A stretch of DNA of 64,000 nucleotides, from assembly GCA_017461425.1 (NCBI GenBank), contig JAFTXY010000007.1:1-64000 (forward strand), read 5' to 3'. Within the stretch, counting starts at the first letter, position 1; every line of letters begins with the position of its first letter. The notes below the pieces were generated by a model. That model made no database searches and was not told the DNA's origin. It saw only the letters and a list, made by a program, of their open reading frames with translations. This document shows, in pieces, positions 15,439-23,820 of this stretch. Origin of the DNA: Candidatus Gastranaerophilales bacterium. GTDB lineage: Bacteria > Cyanobacteriota > Vampirovibrionia > Gastranaerophilales > Gastranaerophilaceae. Position numbers and translations under genes: made by a program.

Positions 15439-16416
15439 CTATTTAACTTTTACCTTTGGAACTACACTCATACCTGAAACTATATTAAATTTGCTTTTAT
15501 CTATTTCTTCGTCAAATACAATTTTTACAGGTATTCTTTGAACTATTTTTACAAATGAGCCAACAGCATTTTCAGGTGGAAATAAGCTTGATTTTGCACC
15601 TGATGCTCTTTGAATAGAATCAATATGACCTTTGAATTTTTTGTTTTTATAAGCGTCTACTTTGATTGTTACTTCTTGTCCTGGTTTCATGTTGCCTACT
15701 TGGTTTTCTTTAAAGTTTGCAACAACCCAAATTTTATCAGGAACTACTGCAAAAATTGGTCCGCCAACAGAAACATAACTTCCTTTTTCAATTCTTCTAT
15801 TTGTTACTACGCCTGTGTTTGGAGCGATTATATTTGTATATTCAAGATTTAATTTTGCTTGTTTCATCATTGCTTCTAATGCTTTTAAATCTGCATCAGC
15901 AACATTATTTCCATTAGAGAAGATATCTTCTTTAGCTTTTGTTTGTCTTGCAACAACTGCATCATAATTTGTTTGAGCTTTATCTAAAAGTTGCTTTGAA
16001 ACAGCGCCTTCTTGATATAATTTTGTATATCTTTCAAGATCTGTTTTTGCAAGATTAATTTCTGAATCTGCTGCTTTTAAGTTAGCTTTTGCATTTTTTT
16101 GATTCAATAAAGCTTTTTCATAATTTGCTTTAGCTTGATCATATCTTGCTTGATAAACTTCGTTGTCTATTTTCGCAACTAAGTCGCCTTTTTTTACTTC
16201 TTTATTATCTTCTATGAAAATTTCAGTAATATGACCTGAAACTTTTGGTGTTACTTGAATAATATCAGCTTCTACATAAGCATCATCAGTTGTTTGAAAT
16301 TGACTTTCATGTATTAAATATACGCCTGCTAATAAACCTAATCCTATTGCAATTGGAATAATAATTTTTCTTTTTTGTTGTTTTTGTTTTGCTTCGACTT
16401 TATTTTCTTCAGACAT
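15439..16416 (-). CDS. HlyD-family membrane fusion protein (EmrA-like)
   Basis: Periplasmic adaptor protein, 325 aa: a cytoplasmic lysine-rich N-terminus, one membrane anchor (IIIPIAIGLGLLAGVYLI, about 18-36), a barrel-sandwich half (DDAYVEADIIQVTPKVSGHI), a long alpha hairpin (about 85-180), the second lipoyl half (IIAPNTGVVTNRRIEKGSYV) and a beta-barrel region. TTDDAYVEA is characteristic of EmrA. It links the inner-membrane MFS exporter to the TolC-like channel. It lies between marR and the MFS gene. Confidence 0.9.
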   Translation of the reverse strand: MSEENKVEAKQKQQKRKIIIPIAIGLGLLAGVYLIHESQFQTTDDAYVEADIIQVTPKVSGHITEIFIEDNKEVKKGDLVAKIDNEVYQARYDQAKANYEKALLNQKNAKANLKAADSEINLAKTDLERYTKLYQEGAVSKQLLDKAQTNYDAVVARQTKAKEDIFSNGNNVADADLKALEAMMKQAKLNLEYTNIIAPNTGVVTNRRIEKGSYVSVGGPIFAVVPDKIWVVANFKENQVGNMKPGQEVTIKVDAYKNKKFKGHIDSIQRASGAKSSLFPPENAVGSFVKIVQRIPVKIVFDEEIDKSKFNIVSGMSVVPKVKVK

Positions 16417-16428
16417 TTTATTCTCCCT

Positions 16429-16884
16429 TTATATTTTTGTTTTCAATGTTTTTGATATTAACTGTGTGAATTCATATAATGTTTTGGTCATTTCATTTAA
16501 TTTTTCTTTTGAAAATTCTTTTTCAATTTGTTCTTTAATTGGTTCAAATAAATTCATTGAATTTTTTGCTAATTTTTTGCCTTTTTCTGTGATTGTCAAT
16601 ATTTTTACGGCACGATTATTTTTTATTGTTGCTTCGATTTTAATTAGCCCTTTTTCTTCTAAAGATTTTGCAAGTTTGCCCGTGTTTGCTCTATCTTTTA
16701 ATAAAACACGTGCTAAATCCCTTTGACAGCAATCTTTTTTGTCATGAACAACCATTAACGCTAAGTGTTCCGCAGCAGTTACACCGATATTTATTTCTTT
16801 GAAAAATTGTTCAAATAGTTTATCGAAATACTTAGCACTAGAATTGATTTGATATATTATAGAATCTTCGTATCTGGTTTTCAT
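16429..16884 (-). CDS. MarR-family transcriptional regulator
   Basis: Winged-helix repressor, 151 aa from the ATG at 16884; a GTG at 16893 would add three residues. It shows the MarR core: helices with LVVHDKKDCCQRDLARVLL, KDRANTGKLAKSLEEKGLI (recognition region) and the wing KNNRAVKILTITEKGKKL. It heads the efflux operon. An 18-nt palindrome overlaps its -35 box, so it is very likely autoregulated and also controls the divergent tolC-like gene. The -10 ends 7 nt before the ATG, which supports the ATG start and a leaderless mRNA. Confidence 0.88.
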   Translation of the reverse strand: MKTRYEDSIIYQINSSAKYFDKLFEQFFKEINIGVTAAEHLALMVVHDKKDCCQRDLARVLLKDRANTGKLAKSLEEKGLIKIEATIKNNRAVKILTITEKGKKLAKNSMNLFEPIKEQIEKEFSKEKLNEMTKTLYEFTQLISKTLKTKI

Positions 16885-16891
16885 ACTATTC

Positions 16892-16928
16892 ACTATGTTG
16901 CATAAATAACATGTTGCAAATGCAACAT
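16892..16928 (-). promoter_or_regulatory. marR promoter and palindromic operator
   Basis: The perfect palindrome ATGTTGCA-AA-TGCAACAT spans 16911-16928. The half-site ATGTTGCA occurs a second time at 16895-16902, 16 nt away in direct orientation. On the minus strand the palindrome supplies the -35 box TTGCAA (16914-16919), with 16 nt to CATAGT (16892-16897). Repressor binding would block this promoter and probably the divergent one for the tolC-like gene. Confidence 0.75.
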
Positions 16929-16989
16929 TAATATGCTAGCATTCTATTATAAAAAATGCAATAATTTTTTAGTAAGGAATAAAAATAAT

Positions 16990-18342
16990 ATGAAAAAGAT
17001 AATCGCATCAAGCCTGTTAGCATTTTTTGCTTTTGGTTTTATTGTAAATCCAACATATGCAATATTGGATGATAAAAAGAAAAATCAGGAAACAAAAATA
17101 TTAGAATATTTGAATTTTGATTGGTGGAAAAAGAAAAACGATCCGCATTTAGAAAAATATATTGTAACTGCTATTAATAATAATCATGATATTAAATCAG
17201 CGGCGCTAAAAGTAGAACAAGCAAGATTAAATGTTACAATGACTAGAGCTGGACAATTGCCAACTTTATCTGTTGGGGCTTCTCCATTTTTAGTTAAAAT
17301 GCCTCAAACGACAAGTACCATGGGTTCTTTTGCTTTGCCAATTATAGCTCAGTATGAACTAGATTTGTTTGGTAAAAATTGGGATAAGGCAAAATCCTCT
17401 AAAAAAATGTTAGAGGGAGCTGAATATCAAGCTCAAGCTTCTGATATATCTATAATTTCTCATGTTGGTTCAATTTATTACAATATTGTTAAGTTAGACA
17501 AAATCATAAATATTCAAGAAGATTTAGTAAAAGATAGAGAAGAGATTTATAGATTGATGAAATTATCAAATGAAGAAGGAATTGTTTCTACTTCTGATTT
17601 GATATTATCTGAAAAACAATTTGTAATGTCACAAAATGATTTAATTGATTATAAAAAAGCTCGTGAAAATTCTTTGAACGCTTTAGCTGTATTGATTGGT
17701 GATAGCCCTAACAATATAGCTGAATATGAAAGAATTTCTTTAGATGAATTGTCAAATGAAATTATTATTCCAAATGAAGTTGATTCAGAAATTATTATAA
17801 ATCGTCCTGACTATAAATCTATAGAAAAGCAAATTGAAGCAGCCGGACTTGATATAAGAGCTGCAAAAAAAGAATTTTTACCATCAATTAATATCTTAGG
17901 AGCCTTAGCTTTTGTTGCTACATCTATGGCAAGTTCAATGAGTTTTGAAAATGCTTTAGGATTAATTGGTAGTAGCGTTAATTTGCCTATTTTCACAGGT
18001 TTTAAAAGAACTGCAAATTTAAAATTAAATAAAAATAAATATGAACAGCTTGTGAAACAATATCAAAAAACAAATCTTGTAGCAATCCAAGAAGTTAATG
18101 ATTCATTATATAATTTAAAATCTGATAATGAAAAGCTTGTTAATAATAATAAAGTTTTAAATATCCAAAAACAAGATTATAAATATTCTCAAATGAAATT
18201 TGATGAAGGTATTATATCAAAACTTGATTTATTACAACAAAAAGAATCATTATTATATATGCAAAAATTAGCAGCAAATTCCAAAATAGATTGTTATGTT
18301 GGTTTGATAAATCTATATAAGGCAACTGGCGCTAAAATTTAA
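16990..18342 (+). CDS. TolC/NodT-family outer-membrane efflux protein
   Basis: Outer-membrane channel protein of the OEP family, 450 aa. The ATG at 16990 begins a clear signal peptide, with charged MKK, a hydrophobic core (IIASSLLAFFAFGFIVN) and likely cleavage after PTYA. An upstream frame to 16933 would destroy the signal. AAGGA lies 11 nt before the ATG. The two OEP repeats are seen as IKSAALKVEQARLNVTMTRAG and ELDLFGKNWDKAKSSKK, and later PDYKSIEKQIEAAGLDIRAAKKEFLPSI and VNLPIFTGFKRTANL. It is divergent from marR-emrA-emrB and completes the pump. Its TAA overlaps the stop of the next convergent gene by 4 nt. Confidence 0.9.
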   Translation: MKKIIASSLLAFFAFGFIVNPTYAILDDKKKNQETKILEYLNFDWWKKKNDPHLEKYIVTAINNNHDIKSAALKVEQARLNVTMTRAGQLPTLSVGASPFLVKMPQTTSTMGSFALPIIAQYELDLFGKNWDKAKSSKKMLEGAEYQAQASDISIISHVGSIYYNIVKLDKIINIQEDLVKDREEIYRLMKLSNEEGIVSTSDLILSEKQFVMSQNDLIDYKKARENSLNALAVLIGDSPNNIAEYERISLDELSNEIIIPNEVDSEIIINRPDYKSIEKQIEAAGLDIRAAKKEFLPSINILGALAFVATSMASSMSFENALGLIGSSVNLPIFTGFKRTANLKLNKNKYEQLVKQYQKTNLVAIQEVNDSLYNLKSDNEKLVNNNKVLNIQKQDYKYSQMKFDEGIISKLDLLQQKESLLYMQKLAANSKIDCYVGLINLYKATGAKI

Positions 18343-20435
18343 CCAAGAAATTTGTTAACACTTGCTAATAATCTATCGCTTTCAGCCATAAGTTTGTTAT
18401 ATTCTTCAATTTGCTCTTTTGAAACCGAACTTTTTGCAACATATCCACTTGATGGGATATATGTTGCTGTATCTAACATTTGAGCATTGCCTGCTATTGC
18501 TTGTTGTGCTTGAGGCATTGGCTGATAAGATGGAGTTTTGCTATATTTATTAATCAAATCTTTATTTAATGGGCTCACCAATGCATCTTTTGGTTTTTGA
18601 GTAATTTCTTTGCCGTCTAGTAAATCCAATAATAACTGTGGATTTGCGTTTACTTGTCTTGCAAGCATTGGGTCGGTTTGAAGTCTTTCAAAAACTTGCG
18701 GATTATTTTGAATTTTTTCTTCTAATTCACCATATGTTATGTCAAATCCTGGAATTTTTGTATTTTTTTGTGCTTCAAGTTGGGCTTTTTGAGCTTCTTC
18801 TTCTGGGTTATATGGTTTTCCGAAAATTTTATGAATTAATTTGTTTATCGGTTTTGAAATAATTGGCGAGAAAACAGCCATCATCATAGCAAATCTTAGG
18901 AATAATCCTCCAGCTCTTGCTATTGGATTTTTTGTTTTTCCTAATCCCATGCTGAAAAATTTACCGATAGGTTTTAATAAATATTTTGTTAATAAGCTAT
19001 CACCTTTTAGATTTCCTAAAGTTGCAAGACCATATGTTGCAGCAAAAGAAGCAGGCATTGCTATTGCAACATTACCAATTGAGCCAACCCAATCATCGGC
19101 AACAGTTGCAACTTTTTGTCCTTTTGGAGCATCTTGTGCTGTGTTGAACAAGTTGTAAATCATTGGAACAAGGAACAAGTTCATTCCGGCATGGTCGCAA
19201 TTATAGTTTGAAATAGATTCTGCTGGAATTAAAACTGATTGTTGTAATAATGAACCAAGTTTTGTTCTTGCCATCTTGCCATCAGCGATATTAAATTTTA
19301 ATAATGCATCGCCAAGATTACCTTTACCGAAGTTTTTGCCTTCTTTAATTATTCCGAGTTTTTTACCTAATTTGTCTATAATATTTGATGGCCACCAGCC
19401 GCCAATGAAACCTTCTCTGTTCATTGTTATATTTGTGAAGAAATCACCTAATTTTACACCATCAACTTCTTCGCTTAAGTCAGCAAGCTCGTCTGTAAAA
19501 TCACCAGCTTTTAATTTTCCAAATATATTTGCTAATTTTTCATAGTAATCAGGTTGCGCTTTGTCTAATCTTGCTTTTTTGGCAATTAACTCTGTTAATT
19601 CTTGAGCGAATTCTCTTTGATCGTCAATATTTTCAGAGCCTATGAATTTTTTAAAGTATTTTTCAATATCAACTCCATCACCCACCAAGGCTTTAAGAGA
19701 TTTTTTAAATGTTTCATTATTTTTTTTGATACTTGCTAAAATGTCATCCGCTTCATCGGCAAATAAATTTCTTAATTTTTCTAATGCACTGGCTTCATCT
19801 GTTGTTACTTCAACAAGTAGTTTTTCGGCGCCATCTCTGCCGATTGCTTTTTTAATTTTGTCAAAAAATTTGCTGTTTGCTTTAAATGGAGAAGTATGAA
19901 CAACATCTCCTACTGTATATGCAAACTGAGTTGCAAAACCACGACCTTGACCTTTTGCAAATGAGAATCTAGGTTTTGCTTTGTTGCTTTTGAATGTTTC
20001 TGTAATATCTTTGAAAGTTTTGCCAAAAAGTTTAGAATCTTTTAATTTTGTTGCTGCTTGCGTTTTAATGCCTTTGAAGAAATCGCCAATTTTTTTATAC
20101 AAACTTCCATCTTTAAGAAGTTTGCTATCTAGCTTTAAGCCTGCATTTGTCATAAATTTAAGGCTTTTATTTCCTAAATATGCAACCCCAACTGTTGAAA
20201 TTATAGTCAAGAGAACTGATTTTATGCATTTTGTAACGTCTTTATTTCCAAAAACTTTTTTGACAGTTCTTACTATAAAATTATCTTCTGCTGTTTTTTT
20301 AGCAAGCTCAACAGTATCCTGCTTTAGTTGTTCTTTATCTAAAGCGGTAAAATTTTCTTGAGAATTTTCTTTTTTTTGATTTGCTTCAAATGATATTTTC
20401 TTATTTAAAGCATTAAAAGACACACTATTGTTCAT
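18339..20435 (-). CDS. Large lineage-specific protein with SF-x-A N-terminus
   Basis: I do not recognise this 698-aa protein. It opens with NNSVSFNALNKKISFEA, the short aromatic N-terminal motif shared by other proteins of this window. A probable membrane helix follows (CIKSVLLTIISTVGVAYLG, about 70-88), then a long charged helical region (about 100-380). Three more hydrophobic segments lie near 425, 455-476 and 510-526. The C-terminus is Gln/Pro-rich with a coiled coil (KEQIEEYNKLMAESDRLL). No Shine-Dalgarno sequence is visible. The stop shares TTAA with the tolC-like gene. It could be an envelope or secreted protein; function unknown. Confidence 0.75.
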   Translation of the reverse strand: MNNSVSFNALNKKISFEANQKKENSQENFTALDKEQLKQDTVELAKKTAEDNFIVRTVKKVFGNKDVTKCIKSVLLTIISTVGVAYLGNKSLKFMTNAGLKLDSKLLKDGSLYKKIGDFFKGIKTQAATKLKDSKLFGKTFKDITETFKSNKAKPRFSFAKGQGRGFATQFAYTVGDVVHTSPFKANSKFFDKIKKAIGRDGAEKLLVEVTTDEASALEKLRNLFADEADDILASIKKNNETFKKSLKALVGDGVDIEKYFKKFIGSENIDDQREFAQELTELIAKKARLDKAQPDYYEKLANIFGKLKAGDFTDELADLSEEVDGVKLGDFFTNITMNREGFIGGWWPSNIIDKLGKKLGIIKEGKNFGKGNLGDALLKFNIADGKMARTKLGSLLQQSVLIPAESISNYNCDHAGMNLFLVPMIYNLFNTAQDAPKGQKVATVADDWVGSIGNVAIAMPASFAATYGLATLGNLKGDSLLTKYLLKPIGKFFSMGLGKTKNPIARAGGLFLRFAMMMAVFSPIISKPINKLIHKIFGKPYNPEEEAQKAQLEAQKNTKIPGFDITYGELEEKIQNNPQVFERLQTDPMLARQVNANPQLLLDLLDGKEITQKPKDALVSPLNKDLINKYSKTPSYQPMPQAQQAIAGNAQMLDTATYIPSSGYVAKSSVSKEQIEEYNKLMAESDRLLASVNKFLG

Positions 20436-20490
20436 ATATAAATAAAAACTTTTTTCGTGTATAATTTGACTTTTATGTTAAGTAATTTAA

Positions 20491-20565
20491 CTAAATAGAA
20501 CGATATTTTTTATCGTATTCATTAACTTTAGTGATTACGTTTGAAAAAAATCTGATAATAGCCAT
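20491..20565 (-). CDS. Candidate 24-aa small protein
   Basis: A minus-strand ATG at 20565 has GGAGAG 5 nt upstream (TTGGAGAGTAACT-ATG) and opens 24 codons: MAIIRFFSNVITKV, then NEYDKKYRSI, then TAG. The N-terminal half is hydrophobic and the C-terminal half charged, as in small membrane-associated peptides. It lies alone in the 194-nt gap between two minus-strand genes. The excellent ribosome binding site is the main support. Confidence 0.5.
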   Translation of the reverse strand: MAIIRFFSNVITKVNEYDKKYRSI

Positions 20566-20629
20566 AGTTACTCTCCAATAATCTCTATGGATATATTAAG
20601 TATTTTTTTCGGAACTTTTTGCTAGTTTT

Positions 20630-21940
20630 TTATAAATTATTAATAATATTTAATATTTCATCAAAATTATAATGATTTTTCAGAATATGAATTTTCATCT
20701 TTTTATTTGTTTTTTGAATATCTTTTATAGTTTTGCCATCAAGAAAAACTTCTTCGTAATTTTCGCCATTTTTCTTTAACATAACAGAAGAAATAACAAG
20801 GTTTTCTATATTTTTATCTTTAATTGTTTCGATTATATCTTCACCTGTTATTAAGCCTGCAATATTTATATCTTTGCCAAAGAAATTGTTTTTAATTTCT
20901 AAAACTTCAAATTCAAGATTTTCAACTTTGATATCTTTTTGAAATTCTTTAAATAGTTTATATGGAGTGCTTGCTGTCGCAATTGTTATTTTTGATTTAC
21001 TTTTAATTTTCTTTTTCATTTTTTTAAGACATTTTTTAAAGCTGTCTTTTAATAATCTTATTGCGCCAACTCCATCTTCAATTTGTAAAAAATCGCCATA
21101 ATATTTTTTATCTGGCACATCTAATCCTGCTAATATAAAAAATTCATCTGACGCCATGGCGATGTTTTTTTTGATAGAACTATTAAATTCTTCTATTATT
21201 TTTATAGTTTCAAGAGCGATTTTTTTGTCTACCTTTTTAAATTTTTCTTTTCTAAATTTTGAAATTCCTAATGGTACCACAGCAATTGATTTTACAATTG
21301 ATTTAACTGTTTTTAAATCTTCTAGAGTTTTTTTTAATTCCTTGCCGTCATTATATCCCGGGCATAAAACAATTTGTGCATGGATTTTTGTTTTAATTTT
21401 TTTAAATCTTTTTAATTGCTCCATAATGTTTTTTGCATTAGGATTTCTTGTCATTTTTTCTCTTAATTCTGGATTTGTTGTGTGAACAGATATAAATAAA
21501 GGAGAAATATGATATTGTTCTATTCTTTGCCAATCTTCTTCTTTTAAATTTGTTAAAGTGACATATGTTCCTTGAATGTATGATAATCTCCAATCATCAT
21601 CTTTTACATACAGTGAATCCCTAAGCCCTTTTGGCTGTTGATCAACAAAGCAAAAAATGCAATGATTGCAGCATTTTTTAACTCCATCAAAAACTGCTGA
21701 TGAAAAAACTATTCCTAAGTCCTCATCAAAATCTTTTTCAATTTCTATTTCCTCTAATTTTTTATTTTTATGTTCAACTAAAATATTTAATTCTTCATCA
21801 TTGATAATATAGCTATATTCAATAATATCTTTAGGGATAGTGTTATTAATTGATAAAATTTTATCGCCTTTTTTAATTTTTAATTCGTCTGCGATTGAAT
21901 TTTTTATTACATCTTCTACTAATAATTCGCATTTTTTCAT
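20630..21940 (-). CDS. PDZ / radical SAM / DUF512 protein
   Basis: 436-aa protein of the DUF512 family. An N-terminal PDZ-like segment (about 1-75, DELKIKKGDKILSIN) is followed by a radical-SAM-like core with the cysteine cluster CCNHCIFCFVDQ (about 90-101). The family signature YVKDDDWRLSYIQGTYVTLTN is present (given here at 20 or fewer residues: KDDDWRLSYIQGTYVTLTN). DUF512 closes the protein. These proteins are conserved in Cyanobacteria and Firmicutes, but their reaction is not established. The start codon overlaps the stop of the padR-type gene by 4 nt, so the two form an operon. Confidence 0.85.
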   Translation of the reverse strand: MKKCELLVEDVIKNSIADELKIKKGDKILSINNTIPKDIIEYSYIINDEELNILVEHKNKKLEEIEIEKDFDEDLGIVFSSAVFDGVKKCCNHCIFCFVDQQPKGLRDSLYVKDDDWRLSYIQGTYVTLTNLKEEDWQRIEQYHISPLFISVHTTNPELREKMTRNPNAKNIMEQLKRFKKIKTKIHAQIVLCPGYNDGKELKKTLEDLKTVKSIVKSIAVVPLGISKFRKEKFKKVDKKIALETIKIIEEFNSSIKKNIAMASDEFFILAGLDVPDKKYYGDFLQIEDGVGAIRLLKDSFKKCLKKMKKKIKSKSKITIATASTPYKLFKEFQKDIKVENLEFEVLEIKNNFFGKDINIAGLITGEDIIETIKDKNIENLVISSVMLKKNGENYEEVFLDGKTIKDIQKTNKKMKIHILKNHYNFDEILNIINNL

Positions 21941-22428
21941 AGCAGTTTAATTAATTCTTCCAATTCTTTAAGGGTTATTTCTACAGTCTTTTTTTGAATA
22001 TCTTTTAAATCTATATATTCATTTTTAAGTCCTTTTTGTAATTTTATTTTGTGAAGTTCCAGTATGTTAAGCATATTTTCTTTAAATTCTATTGTTTCGT
22101 TTATGCTTAAAATGTCGCTACAAAATATTGCGATTTTTGAATCGTTAACAACATAAAAAGGATTTGTTGAATTAAAGCTTAAAAGTAAATCAACAAGATG
22201 TTTTTTGCCAGTTGGGGTTATTGAATAAATTTTTGATAACATTCCACCATCAGACATTTTTTCATTATATTCGACACAACCTAATTTTTCTAATCTTTTA
22301 AGTGCAGGATTAATTGTACCAGAACTTGATTTTAAATATGCAAAAAATAATTCATCTATAATTTTCGATATTCGATAAATTGTTGAGTCGTATTTATTTA
22401 AAACATATAAAATTGCTATTTCTATCAT
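21937..22428 (-). CDS. PadR-family transcriptional regulator
   Basis: 163-aa protein with an N-terminal winged helix of PadR type: IEIAILYVLNKYDSTIYRISKII, SSSGTINPALKRLEKLGCVEY and the wing SKIYSITPTGKKHLVDLL, followed by a helical C-terminal dimerisation domain (PadR_C-like). It is encoded directly upstream of, and overlaps by 4 nt, the DUF512 gene, which it may regulate together with itself. A TAATAT box ends 6 nt before the ATG and no ribosome binding site is seen, so it may be leaderless, though the -35 is poor. Confidence 0.75.
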   Translation of the reverse strand: MIEIAILYVLNKYDSTIYRISKIIDELFFAYLKSSSGTINPALKRLEKLGCVEYNEKMSDGGMLSKIYSITPTGKKHLVDLLLSFNSTNPFYVVNDSKIAIFCSDILSINETIEFKENMLNILELHKIKLQKGLKNEYIDLKDIQKKTVEITLKELEELIKLL

Positions 22429-22488
22429 AGTTTTATATTAACATAGTTTTTGATATATTAATATTAAAAAATAAAATAGAGGTTTTAA

Positions 22489-23214
22489 ATGGAAGCATTA
22501 CTTGAAAAAGATATAAAAGAAGCTATTAAAAACACTAGTTTATCTCATATTGCGATAATTATGGATGGAAATCGTCGTTGGGCAAAAGAACATTTATTGC
22601 CTTCTATGATGGGGCATAAAAAAGGAGTTGATGCTCTAAAAAAAGTCACAAGAGCTTGCGATGATTTTGGGGTTAAGTATTTAACTTTGTATGCTTTTTC
22701 AACTGAGAATTGGAATAGAAAAAAAGAAGAAGTTGATTTTTTGATGGATTTATTGGCAACTACATTGAAAAACGAATTAAAAGAATTAAATGAAAATAAT
22801 GTAAAAATGAATTTTATAGGAAATTTATCGCAATTAAACGATAATTTGCAAAACATTTTAAATGAATCAAAAGAGGTTACAAAAAATAATACGGGCGTGG
22901 TTTTAACTGTTGCCATAAATTATGGCGCAAGAGATGAGATAGTTAACGCAATAAAAAATATTGTTAAAGATAAAGTAGATGAAGATGAAATAACTCAAGA
23001 ATTAGTATCAAATTACTTATATACAAAAAATATTCCAGATCCGGATTTATTAATAAGAACAAGTGGTGAAAAAAGAATAAGCAACTATTTACTATGGCAA
23101 ATTGCGTATAGTGAAATTTATATTACAGATACATATTGGCCTGAATTTAATAAAGACACTTTAGCTCTTGCTATTAAAGAATTTGCAAAAAGACAAAGAA
23201 GATGGGGAAAATAA
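22489..23214 (+). CDS. uppS: Isoprenyl (undecaprenyl) diphosphate synthase
   Basis: Cis-prenyltransferase, 241 aa, that makes the C55 lipid carrier from FPP and IPP. Signature motifs are HIAIIMDGNRRWAKEH (catalytic Asp), LTLYAFSTENWNR and the C-terminal PDLLIRTSGEKRISNYLLWQ with the YWPEF end. GAGG lies 8 nt before the ATG. Its TAA overlaps the ATG of the RdgB-type gene (TAATG). With UppP at 10436 and an LCP protein at 30716 it belongs to the envelope biogenesis set. Confidence 0.95.
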   Translation: MEALLEKDIKEAIKNTSLSHIAIIMDGNRRWAKEHLLPSMMGHKKGVDALKKVTRACDDFGVKYLTLYAFSTENWNRKKEEVDFLMDLLATTLKNELKELNENNVKMNFIGNLSQLNDNLQNILNESKEVTKNNTGVVLTVAINYGARDEIVNAIKNIVKDKVDEDEITQELVSNYLYTKNIPDPDLLIRTSGEKRISNYLLWQIAYSEIYITDTYWPEFNKDTLALAIKEFAKRQRRWGK

Positions 23215-23792
23215 TGTATAAAATTACATTTGCAAGCGGAAATATGCACAAGGTTGACGAAATAAACGTTATCGCAAAAGATTACGATATTGAATTTGTA
23301 TTACCTGATGGAAAATTTGACCCTATAGAAGATGGAACAAATTTTTTAGAAAATGCATATTGTAAGGCAAAGTGTGCAAGTGAAATTTCTGATACAGAGC
23401 TATTTTTAGCGGATGATTCTGGTTTGTGTGTTGAAGCTTTAAATGGAGAACCCGGAATAAGAAGCGCTCGTTATGCTCCGACTCCTAAGGAAAGAATTAA
23501 CAAATTATTAGATGCAATGCAAAACAAAGATAATCGTAAAGCAAAATTTGTTTGCGCAATGGTTATTTGTGATAAAAATGGCAAAATTGTTTTTAGTGTT
23601 CAAAAAGAATGTCTTGGTTCAATTTTAAAAGAAGAAAAAGGTAATGGCGGTTTTGGTTATGACCCAATATTCTTTGTTGATGAAAGAAATTGTTCTATGG
23701 CTGAATTAAAAAAAGAAGAAAAAGCTCAAGTTTCTCATCGTTCAAAAGCACTAAGGGAAGTTTTAGCTTGGATATCTCAGAATAAATTATAA
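23214..23792 (+). CDS. rdgB: XTP/dITP diphosphatase (RdgB/HAM1 family)
   Basis: House-cleaning nucleotide pyrophosphatase, 192 aa, that removes dITP, XTP and similar bases from the nucleotide pool. It has the family start ITFASGNMHKVDEI, the metal/substrate segment LADDSGLCVEALNGEPGIRSARYA, and GNGGFGYDPIFF and SHRSKAL near the C-terminus. I use the ATG at 23214, which overlaps the uppS stop by one base, rather than an in-frame ATG at 23202 inside uppS. Confidence 0.92.
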   Translation: MYKITFASGNMHKVDEINVIAKDYDIEFVLPDGKFDPIEDGTNFLENAYCKAKCASEISDTELFLADDSGLCVEALNGEPGIRSARYAPTPKERINKLLDAMQNKDNRKAKFVCAMVICDKNGKIVFSVQKECLGSILKEEKGNGGFGYDPIFFVDERNCSMAELKKEEKAQVSHRSKALREVLAWISQNKL

Positions 23793-23820
23793 ATATTAAT
23801 TTTTATGATAATATTTTCTT

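Noticed and set aside
19642-19899. Antisense ORFs inside the 698-aa protein gene (also 19276, 19981, 18841)
   Set aside because: They mirror the strongly helical coding frame and have no ribosome sites; shadows.
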